Assembly (NCBI RefSeq): GCF_009905375.1
Contig: NC_133652.1
Coordinates: 124,331,205-124,395,204 of the forward strand
DNA length: 64,000 bases
Direction of reading: 5' to 3'
From: Apium graveolens
Lineage: Eukaryota; Streptophyta; Magnoliopsida; Apiales; Apiaceae
Part shown: in pieces, positions 32,591 through 43,536 of the stretch
Numbering within the stretch: position 1 is the first letter of the stretch
Layout: the number at the start of each line of letters is the position of its first letter
Program-made: the position numbers and the translations under genes
Notes under the pieces: generated by a model
The model's database searches: none
Told to the model about the DNA's origin: nothing
The model's input: the letters and a program-made list of their open reading frames with translations, nothing else

Positions 32591-34822
32591 TTAGACCTTC
32601 TTCGGAACCCAAACTTGGTTGGGCCCGGCATACTTGTAGAATTGTCCTTTGTCAGGCAAAACAACATTTTTAATTTTAACGATCTCAACATCCTCAATGA
32701 CTGAACATTTGACCTTGTAAATAGCCTTAACAAATTTCTGTTTAAGCTTAGGCACAAATGTCTCCTTTCTAGCCTTAGAAGGACTAGCAGTCTTAGACCT
32801 ATCATGCTTCTTGTTATTCACATGCTGACGAGGAGTAGTCTTATCATTAGACACATGCTTACCATTAAAATAAGCATACATCATATTAAAAGCACAAGAC
32901 ATACAATTAGCAACACCACATGCTTTATGAGAGTGATTAACAGCAGGTAATTTATTCATGGTAGACATGGAATTATTGTTATCCAACTCATGTGTGTCTG
33001 AGTTAGTCTCAGTTGCTTTCACAACTTTGACTGGAACTTTCGACTCACTTGACTTGGAAACAATCTTCTCATTAGCATGATCTTCAGCACATATTTCTTC
33101 ATGAATAACAGAAGAGGTCGCATCAAATGGTTCAGCAATTGATGCTTTATAGAGGGGTTCATCAACACCCTTAAGCACATGTGGTACTTCCCTCCCTTTA
33201 GCACAGACATGAGGAGGGGAGTTTATGCCTAATTCTCCAATAGCAGCATTGTAATAATAACCTATTCCAGATGTTTGATTAACAGCTTGCTTACTGTAGA
33301 ACTCTTTAGCCTTCGAACAAGAATTGAAGTAGGCTCTAACCTTAGTCTCAAGACCGGTGATCTTGTCTTTGAGAATAGTTTCGAGTTTTCTATAACAGTC
33401 AACTCTATTCTCTAGAAAAGATACCTGTTCTTTTAATTTGTCTTGATTAATATGCACAAGTCTTAATTCATTGACCTCTTTCTCAAGGTCTGTGATCTGT
33501 AAACTTAACAGTTCATTATCACGACGTGCACAATCTAAGTTACCTCTTAGATGATAAACCATTTCAGCATCAGAAAGTTTTACCTCTATTCTTGACGATG
33601 AAGCTTTTCCATCAATAGCCATAAGAGCAAGATTTCCTTCTTCTTCATCTTCACTATCAGTATCATCCCAGCTTCTTCCCTTTGCCAGATAAGCCCTTTC
33701 AGAGTTCTTTCTTACTTGCTTTGGCTTCCTACATTCTGTGGCAAAGTGTCCCAACTCATTGCAGTTATAGCATCTAATGGTGCTTCGATCAACCATCCCT
33801 GTTTTGTACCCACCACTGCTGGTGTTAGAGGATGAAGATCCACCTTTCTGGAATTTGTTGTAGTTGGACTTGTACTTAAGCTTGGGATTCCTCCTGAATC
33901 TGACATTAGAGAATCTCTTGACAATTTGGGCCATTGATTCGTCTTCCAATTGCTCCAGCTCTTCCAAGGAATAAAAATCATCACTTGATTGATTTGTAGT
34001 AGGAGGATCATATTCTGCTACTAACTCATTTTCCTCACCCTTGGAAAACTGTACCATTCTTTCTAACTGTTGAGATTGTTGTTGTTGTTGACCTTCAGCT
34101 ACAAGTGCAGTAGATGTGCTGACCATTCTATCCTTCCCGTAGACTTCCTTCTGTTGAATCTGCTCCAACTCATAAGTTTTTAACACTCCATAGAGCCTGT
34201 CCAAAGAAATCTCACTCAGATCTCTAGCTTCTCTAATGGCAGTGATTCTATGTTCAAGATGAGCTGACAGTGTTAAAAGGAACTTTTTGTTGACCTCCCT
34301 GATTGAATAATACTTTCCATTGATGTTCAGGTTGTTGATCAATGCATTGTACCTCTCAAACACTTCAGTAATTCCTTTTCCTGGATTTGATTTGAAATGT
34401 TCATATTCAGAGGTTAGGATTTCCAACTTGTTCTCCCTAACTTCCTCTGTGCCTTCATTAATTACCTCAATAGTTTCCCACATGTGTTTAGAATTTTTAC
34501 AGTTCATCACATGTCTGTTCATCAAGGGATCAAGGGAATCAATTAATATTAATTGAAGGCTGGCATCCAAGGAGGCTTCTTCCTTCTCAGCAGGAGTAAA
34601 ATCTTCGGGCTCTTTTGGATAGGTTCTAGCTTTAGTAGTCACCACACCATCTATTATTACCTCCGGTTCAATAACCATCGGAGTTTTTATACCCTTCTTT
34701 AACAAGTTTGAATATTTGGGATTTGCAACTTGTAAAAATAATAGCATCTTCTTCTTCCACATGATATAATTCTCTTTATCAAATTGTGGAATTTTAACGG
34801 TTCCAACTTTATGTGAAGTCAT
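32591..34822 (-). CDS. gag: Copia Gag, intact frame (unit B)
   Basis: Same length and domains as the Gag of unit A: core, CCHC knuckle, coiled coil, VWVPKKV end. It differs from A at one residue that I can see, Cys for Arg in HEEICAEDHAN. It agrees with A where the unit C protein differs (NPGKG, KSSESK, NCMSC). The open frame in all three units argues for recent amplification or for selection on Gag. Confidence 0.92.
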   Translation of the reverse strand: MTSHKVGTVKIPQFDKENYIMWKKKMLLFLQVANPKYSNLLKKGIKTPMVIEPEVIIDGVVTTKARTYPKEPEDFTPAEKEEASLDASLQLILIDSLDPLMNRHVMNCKNSKHMWETIEVINEGTEEVRENKLEILTSEYEHFKSNPGKGITEVFERYNALINNLNINGKYYSIREVNKKFLLTLSAHLEHRITAIREARDLSEISLDRLYGVLKTYELEQIQQKEVYGKDRMVSTSTALVAEGQQQQQSQQLERMVQFSKGEENELVAEYDPPTTNQSSDDFYSLEELEQLEDESMAQIVKRFSNVRFRRNPKLKYKSNYNKFQKGGSSSSNTSSGGYKTGMVDRSTIRCYNCNELGHFATECRKPKQVRKNSERAYLAKGRSWDDTDSEDEEEGNLALMAIDGKASSSRIEVKLSDAEMVYHLRGNLDCARRDNELLSLQITDLEKEVNELRLVHINQDKLKEQVSFLENRVDCYRKLETILKDKITGLETKVRAYFNSCSKAKEFYSKQAVNQTSGIGYYYNAAIGELGINSPPHVCAKGREVPHVLKGVDEPLYKASIAEPFDATSSVIHEEICAEDHANEKIVSKSSESKVPVKVVKATETNSDTHELDNNNSMSTMNKLPAVNHSHKACGVANCMSCAFNMMYAYFNGKHVSNDKTTPRQHVNNKKHDRSKTASPSKARKETFVPKLKQKFVKAIYKVKCSVIEDVEIVKIKNVVLPDKGQFYKYAGPNQVWVPKKV

Positions 34823-34903
34823 TATGAATTTTTGAATAAATAAAAATTCAAGGAGTTGAAAAATCACAAAAGTCTAGGATCTTGATTTGTTCGTTAATCA
34901 GAA

Positions 34904-34917
34904 GGCTCTGATACCAA
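34904..34917 (-). other. Copia primer-binding site (unit B)
   Basis: Same 14 bases as in unit A, one base inside LTR 3. Confidence 0.92.
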
Positions 34918-34918
34918 T

Positions 34919-36225
34919 TGTTAGGTCCCAATGTGTTTGTAGAAGGGGGGGGTTGAATACAAACAGTACCGAATAATCGAATAAATACGGAATAAAAAAT
35001 GTGAAACAAAATTCAAGTTAAATAACAATATTATTAAACTTGAAAGGTGTTACAACAACTGTATCGATTACAAGGTATTAATCTCAAATCAATTATCACA
35101 AATCTAGAATAAATTCGACATGAACTTTTTCTATTTTTGCAATAATTAGAATCAAATGCTAAACGCGATTTGAGATTAAGTTCTAGGGATTTTGATCCGC
35201 TAGATTGTTACACAAGAACAAGATAAATAATTCTAGTGGTTTGGATTTAACATTAACAAACTAGAATTTTGATCTTGATGTAAGCAGAGAAGAAAATAAA
35301 ATGTTTCAAGGCGGCTGCTTTCTTTTCTTTGTTCTTGAATGTGTTCTGTATGATTGAGATTATTGAGTTGAATGACTTCTGCTTCTATTTATCAACAGCC
35401 GAATTAATTGAATTGGAATGACAATCCTTTAAGCTTGTATGACAATCGGTGAGACTATCCTTTTGAGCTAGCAAGACAATCGTTTGAACCAGCATGACTA
35501 TCGGTAGGACAATCTTTTGAACTGGCATGACAATCGGTAGGACAATCTTTTGAACTGGCATGACAATCGGTATGACAATCCAGATTGTCATGCTAGTTCA
35601 TTTTCAATTGTCTTGCTGATTTAAGATTGAATTTAATCCAATTAAACTTCTGAAAATTCCTAAAATTAATTCTGAATTAATTAATCAATTAATTTAATTA
35701 ATCAATAAATTAATCTTTGCAGATATAAATTATTTTCTTAATTAAATTATATGACTTAATTAATTAATAGAGAATTAATACTAACCCTGAGCAGCATCCA
35801 TTCTTCTGAATATCTTCTGAAAATCACTGAGAATTATGAATCAATTCCGCCACTTCAATGTTGACACTCGATGTACTGTCTGGTTCATGAGTGACTAACT
35901 TCCGTGACGTTTCTTCATGTCTTGACTTTGACACTTTGATTTTCTTCAGATTAAATCCTTGTAATTAATGATACTCTGACGAGATCTCTGTCACTTGATT
36001 AAATCCACGATCTTGATTTATATCACTGAGGCATGATCAACTTCTTGAACTTCTTCCAGTGAATTAACTCCTCAAGTTTGTAGATGAACCTTGTTTCTGA
36101 ATCCTTTGACAGATATTACTTTGCGAGATCTCTCTGACGGTAGATCCACTATTTACTTATTACATTCTTATTTGAGTTGAGTTGAATCCTCGAATATACA
36201 AATAGGCTATGACATATGACTTACA
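34919..36225 (-). repeat. Copia LTR 3 (shared, internal)
   Basis: This 1307-bp LTR lies between the middle and right units. It has the same ends, primer-site neighbour and polypurine neighbour as LTR 2. Confidence 0.95.
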
Positions 36226-36239
36226 ATCTCCCCCTATTT
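36226..36239 (-). other. Copia polypurine tract (unit C)
   Basis: Same 14 bases as unit A, directly beside LTR 3. Confidence 0.88.
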
Positions 36240-38548
36240 GTTTGTTAGACAATAACACACAAATACCTAGAGGATAACTCAACTAACAAATAAGAAAAAG
36301 ATATAAACAAAAATGCAAAGTAAATAGTAGAAAAGTTCTGGACTAGATTTAACATTTTCCAGATTCCAAGTAGATGTTCCTCTAGACTGAACATATCTTC
36401 AAGTAGTTCCATCTTCATTTGTACAACCACATTTCCTGTTGAGAAGCACATATCTCTCTTGCTTCTCCCCCTATGAGAATCAACTGATTAAAGAAGATCA
36501 CCTTCCTTTACCACCTCTCCCGTATAATAGGATCCGCAGATAAAAACCAATGGTACTCCCCTAACAGTTTCTTCCCTTACTAGAAAATCACCTTGGGTTT
36601 ACCACCTCTCCCGTACAATAGGATCCGTAGTTACAAACAATAATGGTGTGGTGTAGTGTACATATGATCTTTTTCTTCCTCCCTTGTCATTTCTCCCCCT
36701 TAGTTGAGGAATCCTCCAAACTATTACTTAAGCTTTTATCTCCCCCTTAAAGAAGGAATGTATGCCGTCGTCTGAAGGAGTTCTCATATTTCACTTGGTT
36801 GGAAAAGAAATAACAAGTGTTTCTCTTTCTTCCTCACTGTGAGTGTGTGATTCTGTTTAGTGTACCTCACATGTGTTTCACTCTTCTCTCCACTCGTGTT
36901 TACATTCTTTCTCACAAGTGTATCACTCTTCTCTCATAGCTCCATAATCCAGCTGTACCTGCAAGGAAAATCACCTTAGCCATCCTTTAAGGAGGTCACA
37001 GGTGGTGCAATGGGAGTTCACAAATCCCCATCCTTGTTAAACTCGTCAGATAAATCTGAGTCATAATCTACAAGTTGCTAGTTTCCCTTTTAGGGTTCCA
37101 GATTTGAATTCTGGGAAGGTAAACAATGATCCAACGATTTTAGCATAAAGATCAAAGTTCCCTTCTAATGTCTGTGAAGACACTTCCTTGTGACTCATCA
37201 GGTAATATCTGAATCATTGTCAACAAGTTGCCGATCTGCACCTATGTCAGATCCACTATCCGCAGATGCATCCAGGGGATTTAAGCCTGGGGAGGTAGAC
37301 ACTGACCACTGACATATGGCTTTTGGATCAGTATCCTCTCCTAACACCTGTAAAGGCAATTGGTCCACTAACGAACCTTGAACAATCGAATCTGACCTTA
37401 AAATGGTCGAAACTCTTATTTCCGTCAACTCATCCTTTGTGTGTGTAACCTCTCCTTGTGCATCAAGAATTGATTATATTTGAAGTGGTGACACTACATC
37501 GGATACCTTGGCCGACAGGCAAAATTCAATAGACTCACCCTGTTGAGAGAATGAATCTAGTAACTGTTTTTGTGCCTTTTCAGCCATTACATCTTTTTGA
37601 GAAGATGTCTGGGGGCTAGCAGTTGTCTCGGTTTAAATACTACTCATCTATGTATGAGACAGAGCTACTGGGTTGACTACAGAACCTTCCTTATGTGGTG
37701 CACTAGGCACTATCTCCCTCACGCTCATTCATACTACATTTAGTGGTAAGAGAGTGTTGGTTGGTTCTGTTTTTGTGTTTGTCTTTACAGTCTGGGATAG
37801 ACGTTGTGGGTTTTCAACCTCATGACTGTCAATGAAAGAAAGTCATTGGAGACTGAACCTGTAACACAGAATATATGGTAATAGAGAGAAAATGATTTAC
37901 AATAGTGATTTCAAAAGATTTTACATGAAATAAGAAATCACTAATGTAGAAAGAAGTTTGATTTTGTTTTTCAATGTGAATGAGTTTTTGATAAAACATT
38001 GATCACTTAGGGTAAAGTCTAAGTAATTCTCATTCATGTCAAAAGCTTACAAATATCTGCAACATAATGTTAACAAGATATCATTGACCGATACTTGTCA
38101 AGTACTTTAGATACTAATTGTTATGTTGCATAAACAATATACCACTGCACATATAAAACAATATGATTGTGCTTAGTGATAAGATAGTTACTAATATGAC
38201 GACTCTACTTATTCATATAAAATTATAACTTCTGTTAGAGTGCCATACCATGTCCTTGACGATTGCTTGAGCAGTATACTCGTTCATACCAACCTGAAGT
38301 GAGATTGTGAAGAAGAGATAGCATAGTCCAATAGATCTGCAACTGCAAAGTCCATGAACTGTGGTGCACTGACTTCCTCTTTTGACTCACCAATCAGGAG
38401 TACACTTGTACACATCTTACTAGAGTACAATTCCAAGTGTAATGTGCAGCAGGTGTCTGATATGTCGTAATATTCTCAAGTCTCGTCACTGGTGCTATAT
38501 GTTAAATACTGCTTCCTGATAATAACCTAGCATAATATACAAAATTAC

Positions 38549-38740
38549 AATGATAACATTCCCAGCTTGCAAACAGCCATATCCCTCAGATAAACCTTTG
38601 CTGTTATCTCCAAAGGTAATCAGGGGCCAGCTTTCTCAATCCACATTTGATAGCAGGGCTCTATCTCCGGTCATATGTCTTGATGATCCACTGTCAAGAA
38701 TCCACACTACCGGTTACACCTGTTTAATGCCCTGCACTTC
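38549..38740 (-). pseudogene. Copia protease remnant (unit C)
   Basis: Same stops and truncation as in unit A; one substitution nearby (CACAATATA to CATAATATA) is private to this unit. Confidence 0.85.
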
Positions 38741-38747
38741 AAATGGA

Positions 38748-40979
38748 TTAGACCTTCTTCGGAACCCAAACTTGGTTGGGCCCGGCATACTTGTAGAATT
38801 GTCCTTTGTCAGGCAAAACAACATTTTTAATTTTAACGATCTCAACATCCTCAATGACTGAACATTTGACCTTGTAAATAGCCTTAACAAATTTCTGTTT
38901 AAGCTTAGGCACAAATGTCTCCTTTCTAGCCTTAGAAGGACTAGCAGTCTTAGACCTATCATGCTTCTTGTTATTCACATGCTGACGAGGAGTAGTCTTA
39001 TCATTAGACACATGCTTACCATTAAAATAAGCATACATCATATTAAAAGCACAAGACATATAATTAGCAACACCACATGCTTTATGAGAGTGATTAACAG
39101 CAGGTAATTTATTCATGGTAGACATGGAATTATTGTTATCCAACTCATGTGTGTCTGAGTTAGTCTCAGTTGCTTTCACAACTTTGACTGGAACTTTCAA
39201 CTCACTTGACTTGGAAACAATCTTCTCATTAGCATGATCTTCAGCACGTATTTCTTCATGAATAACAGAAGAGGTCGCATCAAATGGTTCAGCAATTGAT
39301 GCTTTATAGAGGGGTTCATCAACACCCTTAAGCACATGTGGTACTTCCCTCCCTTTAGCACAGACATGAGGAGGGGAGTTTATGCCTAATTCTCCAATAG
39401 CAGCATTGTAATAATAACCTATTCCAGATGTTTGATTAACAGCTTGCTTACTGTAGAACTCTTTAGCCTTCGAACAAGAATTGAAGTAGGCTCTAACCTT
39501 AGTCTCAAGACCGGTGATCTTGTCTTTGAGAATAGTTTCGAGTTTTCTATAACAGTCAACTCTATTCTCTAGAAAAGATACCTGTTCTTTTAATTTGTCT
39601 TGATTAATGTGCACAAGTCTTAATTCATTGACCTCTTTCTCAAGGTCTGTGATCTGTAAACTTAACAGTTCATTATCACGACGTGCACAATCTAAGTTAC
39701 CTCTTAGATGATAAACCATTTCAGCATCAGAAAGTTTTACCTCTATTCTTGACGATGAAGCTTTTCCATCAATAGCCATAAGAGCAAGATTTCCTTCTTC
39801 TTCATCTTCACTATCAGTATCATCCCAGCTTCTTCCCTTTGCCAGATAAGCCCTTTCAGAGTTCTTTCTTACTTGCTTTGGCTTCCTACATTCTGTGGCA
39901 AAGTGTCCCAACTCATTGCAGTTATAGCATCTAATGGTGCTTCGATCAACCATCCCTGTTTTGTACCCACCACTGCTGGTGTTAGAGGATGAAGATCCAC
40001 CTTTCTGGAATTTGTTGTAGTTGGACTTGTACTTAAGCTTGGGATTCCTCCTGAATCTGACATTAGAGAATCTCTTGACAATTTGGGCCATTGATTCGTC
40101 TTCCAATTGCTCCAGCTCTTCCAAGGAATAAAAATCATCACTTGATTGATTTGTAGTAGGAGGATCATATTCTGCTACTAACTCATTTTCCTCACCCTTG
40201 GAAAACTGTACCATTCTTTCTAACTGTTGAGATTGTTGTTGTTGTTGACCTTCAGCTACAAGTGCAGTAGATGTGCTGACCATTCTATCCTTCCCGTAGA
40301 CTTCCTTCTGTTGAATCTGCTCCAACTCATAAGTTTTTAACACTCCATAGAGCCTGTCCAAAGAAATCTCACTCAGATCTCTAGCTTCTCTAATGGCAGT
40401 GATTCTATGTTCAAGATGAGCTGACAGTGTTAAAAGGAACTTTTTGTTGACCTCCCTGATTGAATAATACTTTCCATTGATGTTCAGGTTGTTGATCAAC
40501 GCATTGTACCTCTCAAACACTTCAGTAATTCCTTCTCCTGGATTTGATTTGAAATGTTCATATTCAGAGGTTAGGATTTCCAACTTGTTCTCCCTAACTT
40601 CCTCTGTGCCTTCATTAATTACCTCAATAGTTTCCCACATGTGTTTAGAATTTTTACAGTTCATCACATGTCTGTTCATCAAGGGATCAAGGGAATCAAT
40701 TAATATTAATTGAAGGCTGGCATCCAAGGAGGCTTCTTCCTTCTCAGCAGGAGTAAAATCTTCGGGCTCTTTTGGATAGGTTCTAGCTTTAGTAGTCACC
40801 ACACCATCTATTATTACCTCCGGTTCAATAACCATCGGAGTTTTTATACCCTTCTTTAACAAGTTTGAATATTTGGGATTTGCAACTTGTAAAAATAATA
40901 GCATCTTCTTCTTCCACATGATATAATTCTCTTTATCAAATTGTGGAATTTTAACGGTTCCAACTTTATGTGAAGTCAT
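38748..40979 (-). CDS. gag: Copia Gag, intact frame (unit C)
   Basis: Same length and domains as in unit A. Three residues differ from A and B: Glu for Lys in NPGEG, Leu for Ser in KSSELK, and Tyr for Cys in VANYMSC. The CCHC knuckle is unchanged. This unit lies next to the outer 5' LTR, so a full transcript from LTR 4 would translate this copy. Confidence 0.92.
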   Translation of the reverse strand: MTSHKVGTVKIPQFDKENYIMWKKKMLLFLQVANPKYSNLLKKGIKTPMVIEPEVIIDGVVTTKARTYPKEPEDFTPAEKEEASLDASLQLILIDSLDPLMNRHVMNCKNSKHMWETIEVINEGTEEVRENKLEILTSEYEHFKSNPGEGITEVFERYNALINNLNINGKYYSIREVNKKFLLTLSAHLEHRITAIREARDLSEISLDRLYGVLKTYELEQIQQKEVYGKDRMVSTSTALVAEGQQQQQSQQLERMVQFSKGEENELVAEYDPPTTNQSSDDFYSLEELEQLEDESMAQIVKRFSNVRFRRNPKLKYKSNYNKFQKGGSSSSNTSSGGYKTGMVDRSTIRCYNCNELGHFATECRKPKQVRKNSERAYLAKGRSWDDTDSEDEEEGNLALMAIDGKASSSRIEVKLSDAEMVYHLRGNLDCARRDNELLSLQITDLEKEVNELRLVHINQDKLKEQVSFLENRVDCYRKLETILKDKITGLETKVRAYFNSCSKAKEFYSKQAVNQTSGIGYYYNAAIGELGINSPPHVCAKGREVPHVLKGVDEPLYKASIAEPFDATSSVIHEEIRAEDHANEKIVSKSSELKVPVKVVKATETNSDTHELDNNNSMSTMNKLPAVNHSHKACGVANYMSCAFNMMYAYFNGKHVSNDKTTPRQHVNNKKHDRSKTASPSKARKETFVPKLKQKFVKAIYKVKCSVIEDVEIVKIKNVVLPDKGQFYKYAGPNQVWVPKKV

Positions 40980-41060
40980 TATGAATTTTTGAATAAATAA
41001 AAATTCAAGGAGTTGAAAAATCACAAAAGTCTAGGATCTTGATTTGTTCGTTAATCAGAA

Positions 41061-41074
41061 GGCTCTGATACCAA
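41061..41074 (-). other. Copia primer-binding site (unit C)
   Basis: Same 14 bases, next to the outer 5' LTR; in a transcript starting in LTR 4 this is the one used first. Confidence 0.92.
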
Positions 41075-41075
41075 T

Positions 41076-42382
41076 TGTTAGGTCCCAATGTGTTTGTAGA
41101 AGGGGGGGGTTGAATACAAACAGTACCGAATAATCGAATAAATACGGAATAAAAAATGTGAAACAAAATTCAAGTTAAATAACAATATTATTAAACTTGA
41201 AAGGTGTTACAACAACTGTATCGATTACAAGGTATTAATCTCAAATCAATTATCACAAATCTAGAATAAATTCGACATGAACTTTTTCTATTTTTGCAAT
41301 AATTAGAATCAAATGCTAAACGCGATTTGAGATTAAGTTCTAGGGATTTTGATCCGCTAGATTGTTACACAAGAACAAGATAAATAATTCTAGTGGTTTG
41401 GATTTAACATTAACAAACTAGAATTTTGATCTTGATGTAAGCAGAGAAGAAAATAAAATGTTTCAAGGCGGCTGCTTTCTTTTCTTTGTTCTTGAATGTG
41501 TTCTGTATGATTGAGATTATTGAGTTGAATGACTTCTGCTTCTATTTATCAACAGCCGAATTAATTGAATTGGAATGACAATCCTTTAAGCTTGTATGAC
41601 AATCGGTGAGACTATCCTTTTGAGCTAGCAAGACAATCGTTTGAACCAGCATGACTATCGGTAGGACAATCTTTTGAACTGGCATGACAATCGGTAGGAC
41701 AATCTTTTGAACTGGCATGACAATCGGTATGACAATCCAGATTGTCATGCTAGTTCATTTTCAATTGTCTTGCTGATTTAAGATTGAATTTAATCCAATT
41801 AAACTTCTGAAAATTCCTAAAATTAATTCTGAATTAATTAATCAATTAATTTAATTAATCAATAAATTAATCTTTGCAGATATAAATTATTTTCTTAATT
41901 AAATTATATGACTTAATTAATTAATAGAGAATTAATACTAACCCTGAGCAGCATCCATTCTTCTGAATATCTTCTGAAAATCACTGAGAATTATGAATCA
42001 ATTCCGCCACTTCAATGTTGACACTCGATGTACTGTCTGGTTCATGAGTGACTAACTTCCGTGACGTTTCTTCATGTCTTGACTTTGACACTTTGATTTT
42101 CTTCAGATTAAATCCTTGTAATTAATGATACTCTGACGAGATCTCTGTCACTTGATTAAATCCACGATCTTGATTTATATCACTGAGGCATGATCAACTT
42201 CTTGAACTTCTTCCAGTGAATTAACTCCTCAAGTTTGTAGATGAACCTTGTTTCTGAATCCTTTGACAGATATTACTTTGCGAGATCTCTCTGACGGTAG
42301 ATCCACTATTTACTTATTACATTCTTATTTGAGTTGAGTTGAATCCTCGAATATACAAATAGGCTATGACATATGACTTACA
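41076..42382 (-). repeat. Copia LTR 4 (outer 5' LTR of the array)
   Basis: This 1307-bp LTR is followed directly by the target duplication CTTGG and by Tat pol sequence. Confidence 0.95.
41543..41754 (-). promoter_or_regulatory. Copia LTR promoter region: TATA-like box and 33-bp repeats
   Basis: On the minus strand a GATAAATAG TATA-like box (near 41543-41551) is preceded by about five imperfect 33-bp repeats (41576-41754) built around TGACAATCGGTAGGACAATC on the plus strand. Repeats just upstream of a TATA box are the usual place for LTR enhancers. The same block is in the other LTRs at about 23106-23284, 29262-29440 and 35419-35597. Confidence 0.5.
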
Positions 42383-42387
42383 CTTGG

Positions 42388-43536
42388 ACTCCAGGCAAAA
42401 ACATCTTTGTACTCCCGGAGCAGGGACACTAATCTTTCCTTGAAGGACTCCTCGAGTCCTGACCCAACTTTCACCTTTTTGCTAGGATTGCTTTCATCAA
42501 CCTGGACTTCTTCTGTTTCGACTGCAGCTTCGATTTTTGCTTGTTCTTTGTTTGAAACCATTTGATAAATTCAGGATTCAGAGTTCTTCTTTAGATAGGA
42601 GTTCACTTGTTTAGATTCTTTGGTTGCTTGTATGGTAGGACTAACTTGGTCTAGGACCCGATTTACTTTGTCGACTACCATGACTTGGTTGCTTGCCGGT
42701 CCTTCCGGACTTGTTATATTTCCTTCTTGTTCCGGACTTGATTCAATGAGTTGTACTTCTTTTGTTGCTTCTTTCCTTGTCCGGGGTCTGTGCTTCTTCA
42801 TGCTTTGTTGCTTGCGAAGGACTGTTGCCTTCCTTTTCTTGTCCTGGTGGGTTTCTGCCATGACTAACCCCAGGGTGTAGCATGTTTCAGCAACTCCATA
42901 ATCTCCTTTTATTTCCCCAACTCTTGTTGGGGTTGGGAACTTGATCTTTAGGTGGGAGATTGAAGTTATCGCTTGCATCATGGTTAGAGCTGACCTGCCA
43001 ATGATTCCGTTGTATGACGAAGGAGCATTGATCACATAAAACTTGATGACATGAGTCACTTGGTTATGAGCAGTTCCAAAAATGACTGGCAGATATAAAG
43101 TTCCTTAAATCGGGACTAAGTTGTGGCCGAACCCATAGAGTGGGTCCTCCCGACACTCGTTTGAGTGGACACTCCCTACTTGCATTCGATCCACTGTGTG
43201 CTTGAAGAGAATATTTACCGAGGAACCATTGTCTATGAGCATTCTTCTTACTTCATTATCAAAGATGTCCAAAGTGACAACCAAAGCTGCATTGTGATGA
43301 GGGTTGACTCCTTCATAGTCCTTACTACTGAAGGATATCACCATGTCTGGGAGTGACTGGATTGAGAGTACTTATTCGCCGAAGTCCGGGCTCCGAGGTG
43401 GGCAGTGGGAGCCTCCTAGGACTACATTGACTACATTCTTTCCTCTCTTTTGCACTTCCCCTCTGTTGATGCTGTCCCGGACTAAGTACTTGTTCATATT
43501 TCCCTTCTTCACTTGGTCCTCAATGAAGTACTTGAG
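42388..43536 (-). pseudogene. Tat protease and start of RT
   Basis: The minus strand carries VTLDIFDNEVRRMLIDNGSS, VNILFKHTVDRM and, after an in-frame stop near 43105, SYNGIIGRSALTMMQAITS, typical of Tat protease (catalytic DNGSS in place of DSG/DTG). A long Lys/Glu-rich linker follows (42571-42860), a stop near 42571, then LREYKDVFAWSP, the entry to RT, cut by the copia insertion at 42387. Stops separate the frames 43105-43344, 42571-43059 and 42388-42561. Confidence 0.85.

Larger units (their letters stand above)
30069..34918 (-). mobile_element. Copia internal domain B (middle unit)
   Basis: 4850 bp with the same layout: primer site 34904-34917, gag 32591-34822, protease remnant about 32392-32583, polypurine tract 30069-30082. 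Its left part shares variants with unit C, its right part with unit A. Confidence 0.93.
36226..41075 (-). mobile_element. Copia internal domain C (right unit)
   Basis: 4850 bp with the same layout: primer site 41061-41074, gag 38748-40979, protease remnant about 38549-38740, polypurine tract 36226-36239. Confidence 0.93.
22606..42382 (-). mobile_element. Tandem array of three SIRE-like copia units sharing four LTRs
   Basis: Four 1307-bp LTRs (22606, 28762, 34919, 41076) alternate with three internal domains (4849, 4850, 4850 bp). The pentamer CTTGG occurs just before 22606 (22601-22605) and just after 42382 (42383-42387), so the 19,777-bp block behaves as one insertion with a single target duplication. 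Each internal domain has its own primer site, gag and polypurine tract. Units are over 99% alike by eye but differ at scattered sites, so they are not simple copies of one read. Orientation is minus. The protease and Gag style suggests the SIRE/Maximus lineage. Confidence 0.95.

Noticed and set aside
22606..42382. The three near-identical copia units as a pure assembly artefact
   Set aside because: Each unit has private or pairwise-shared variants, spacing differs by one base, and a single target duplication brackets the block. A collapse or expansion error remains possible and is listed as a test.
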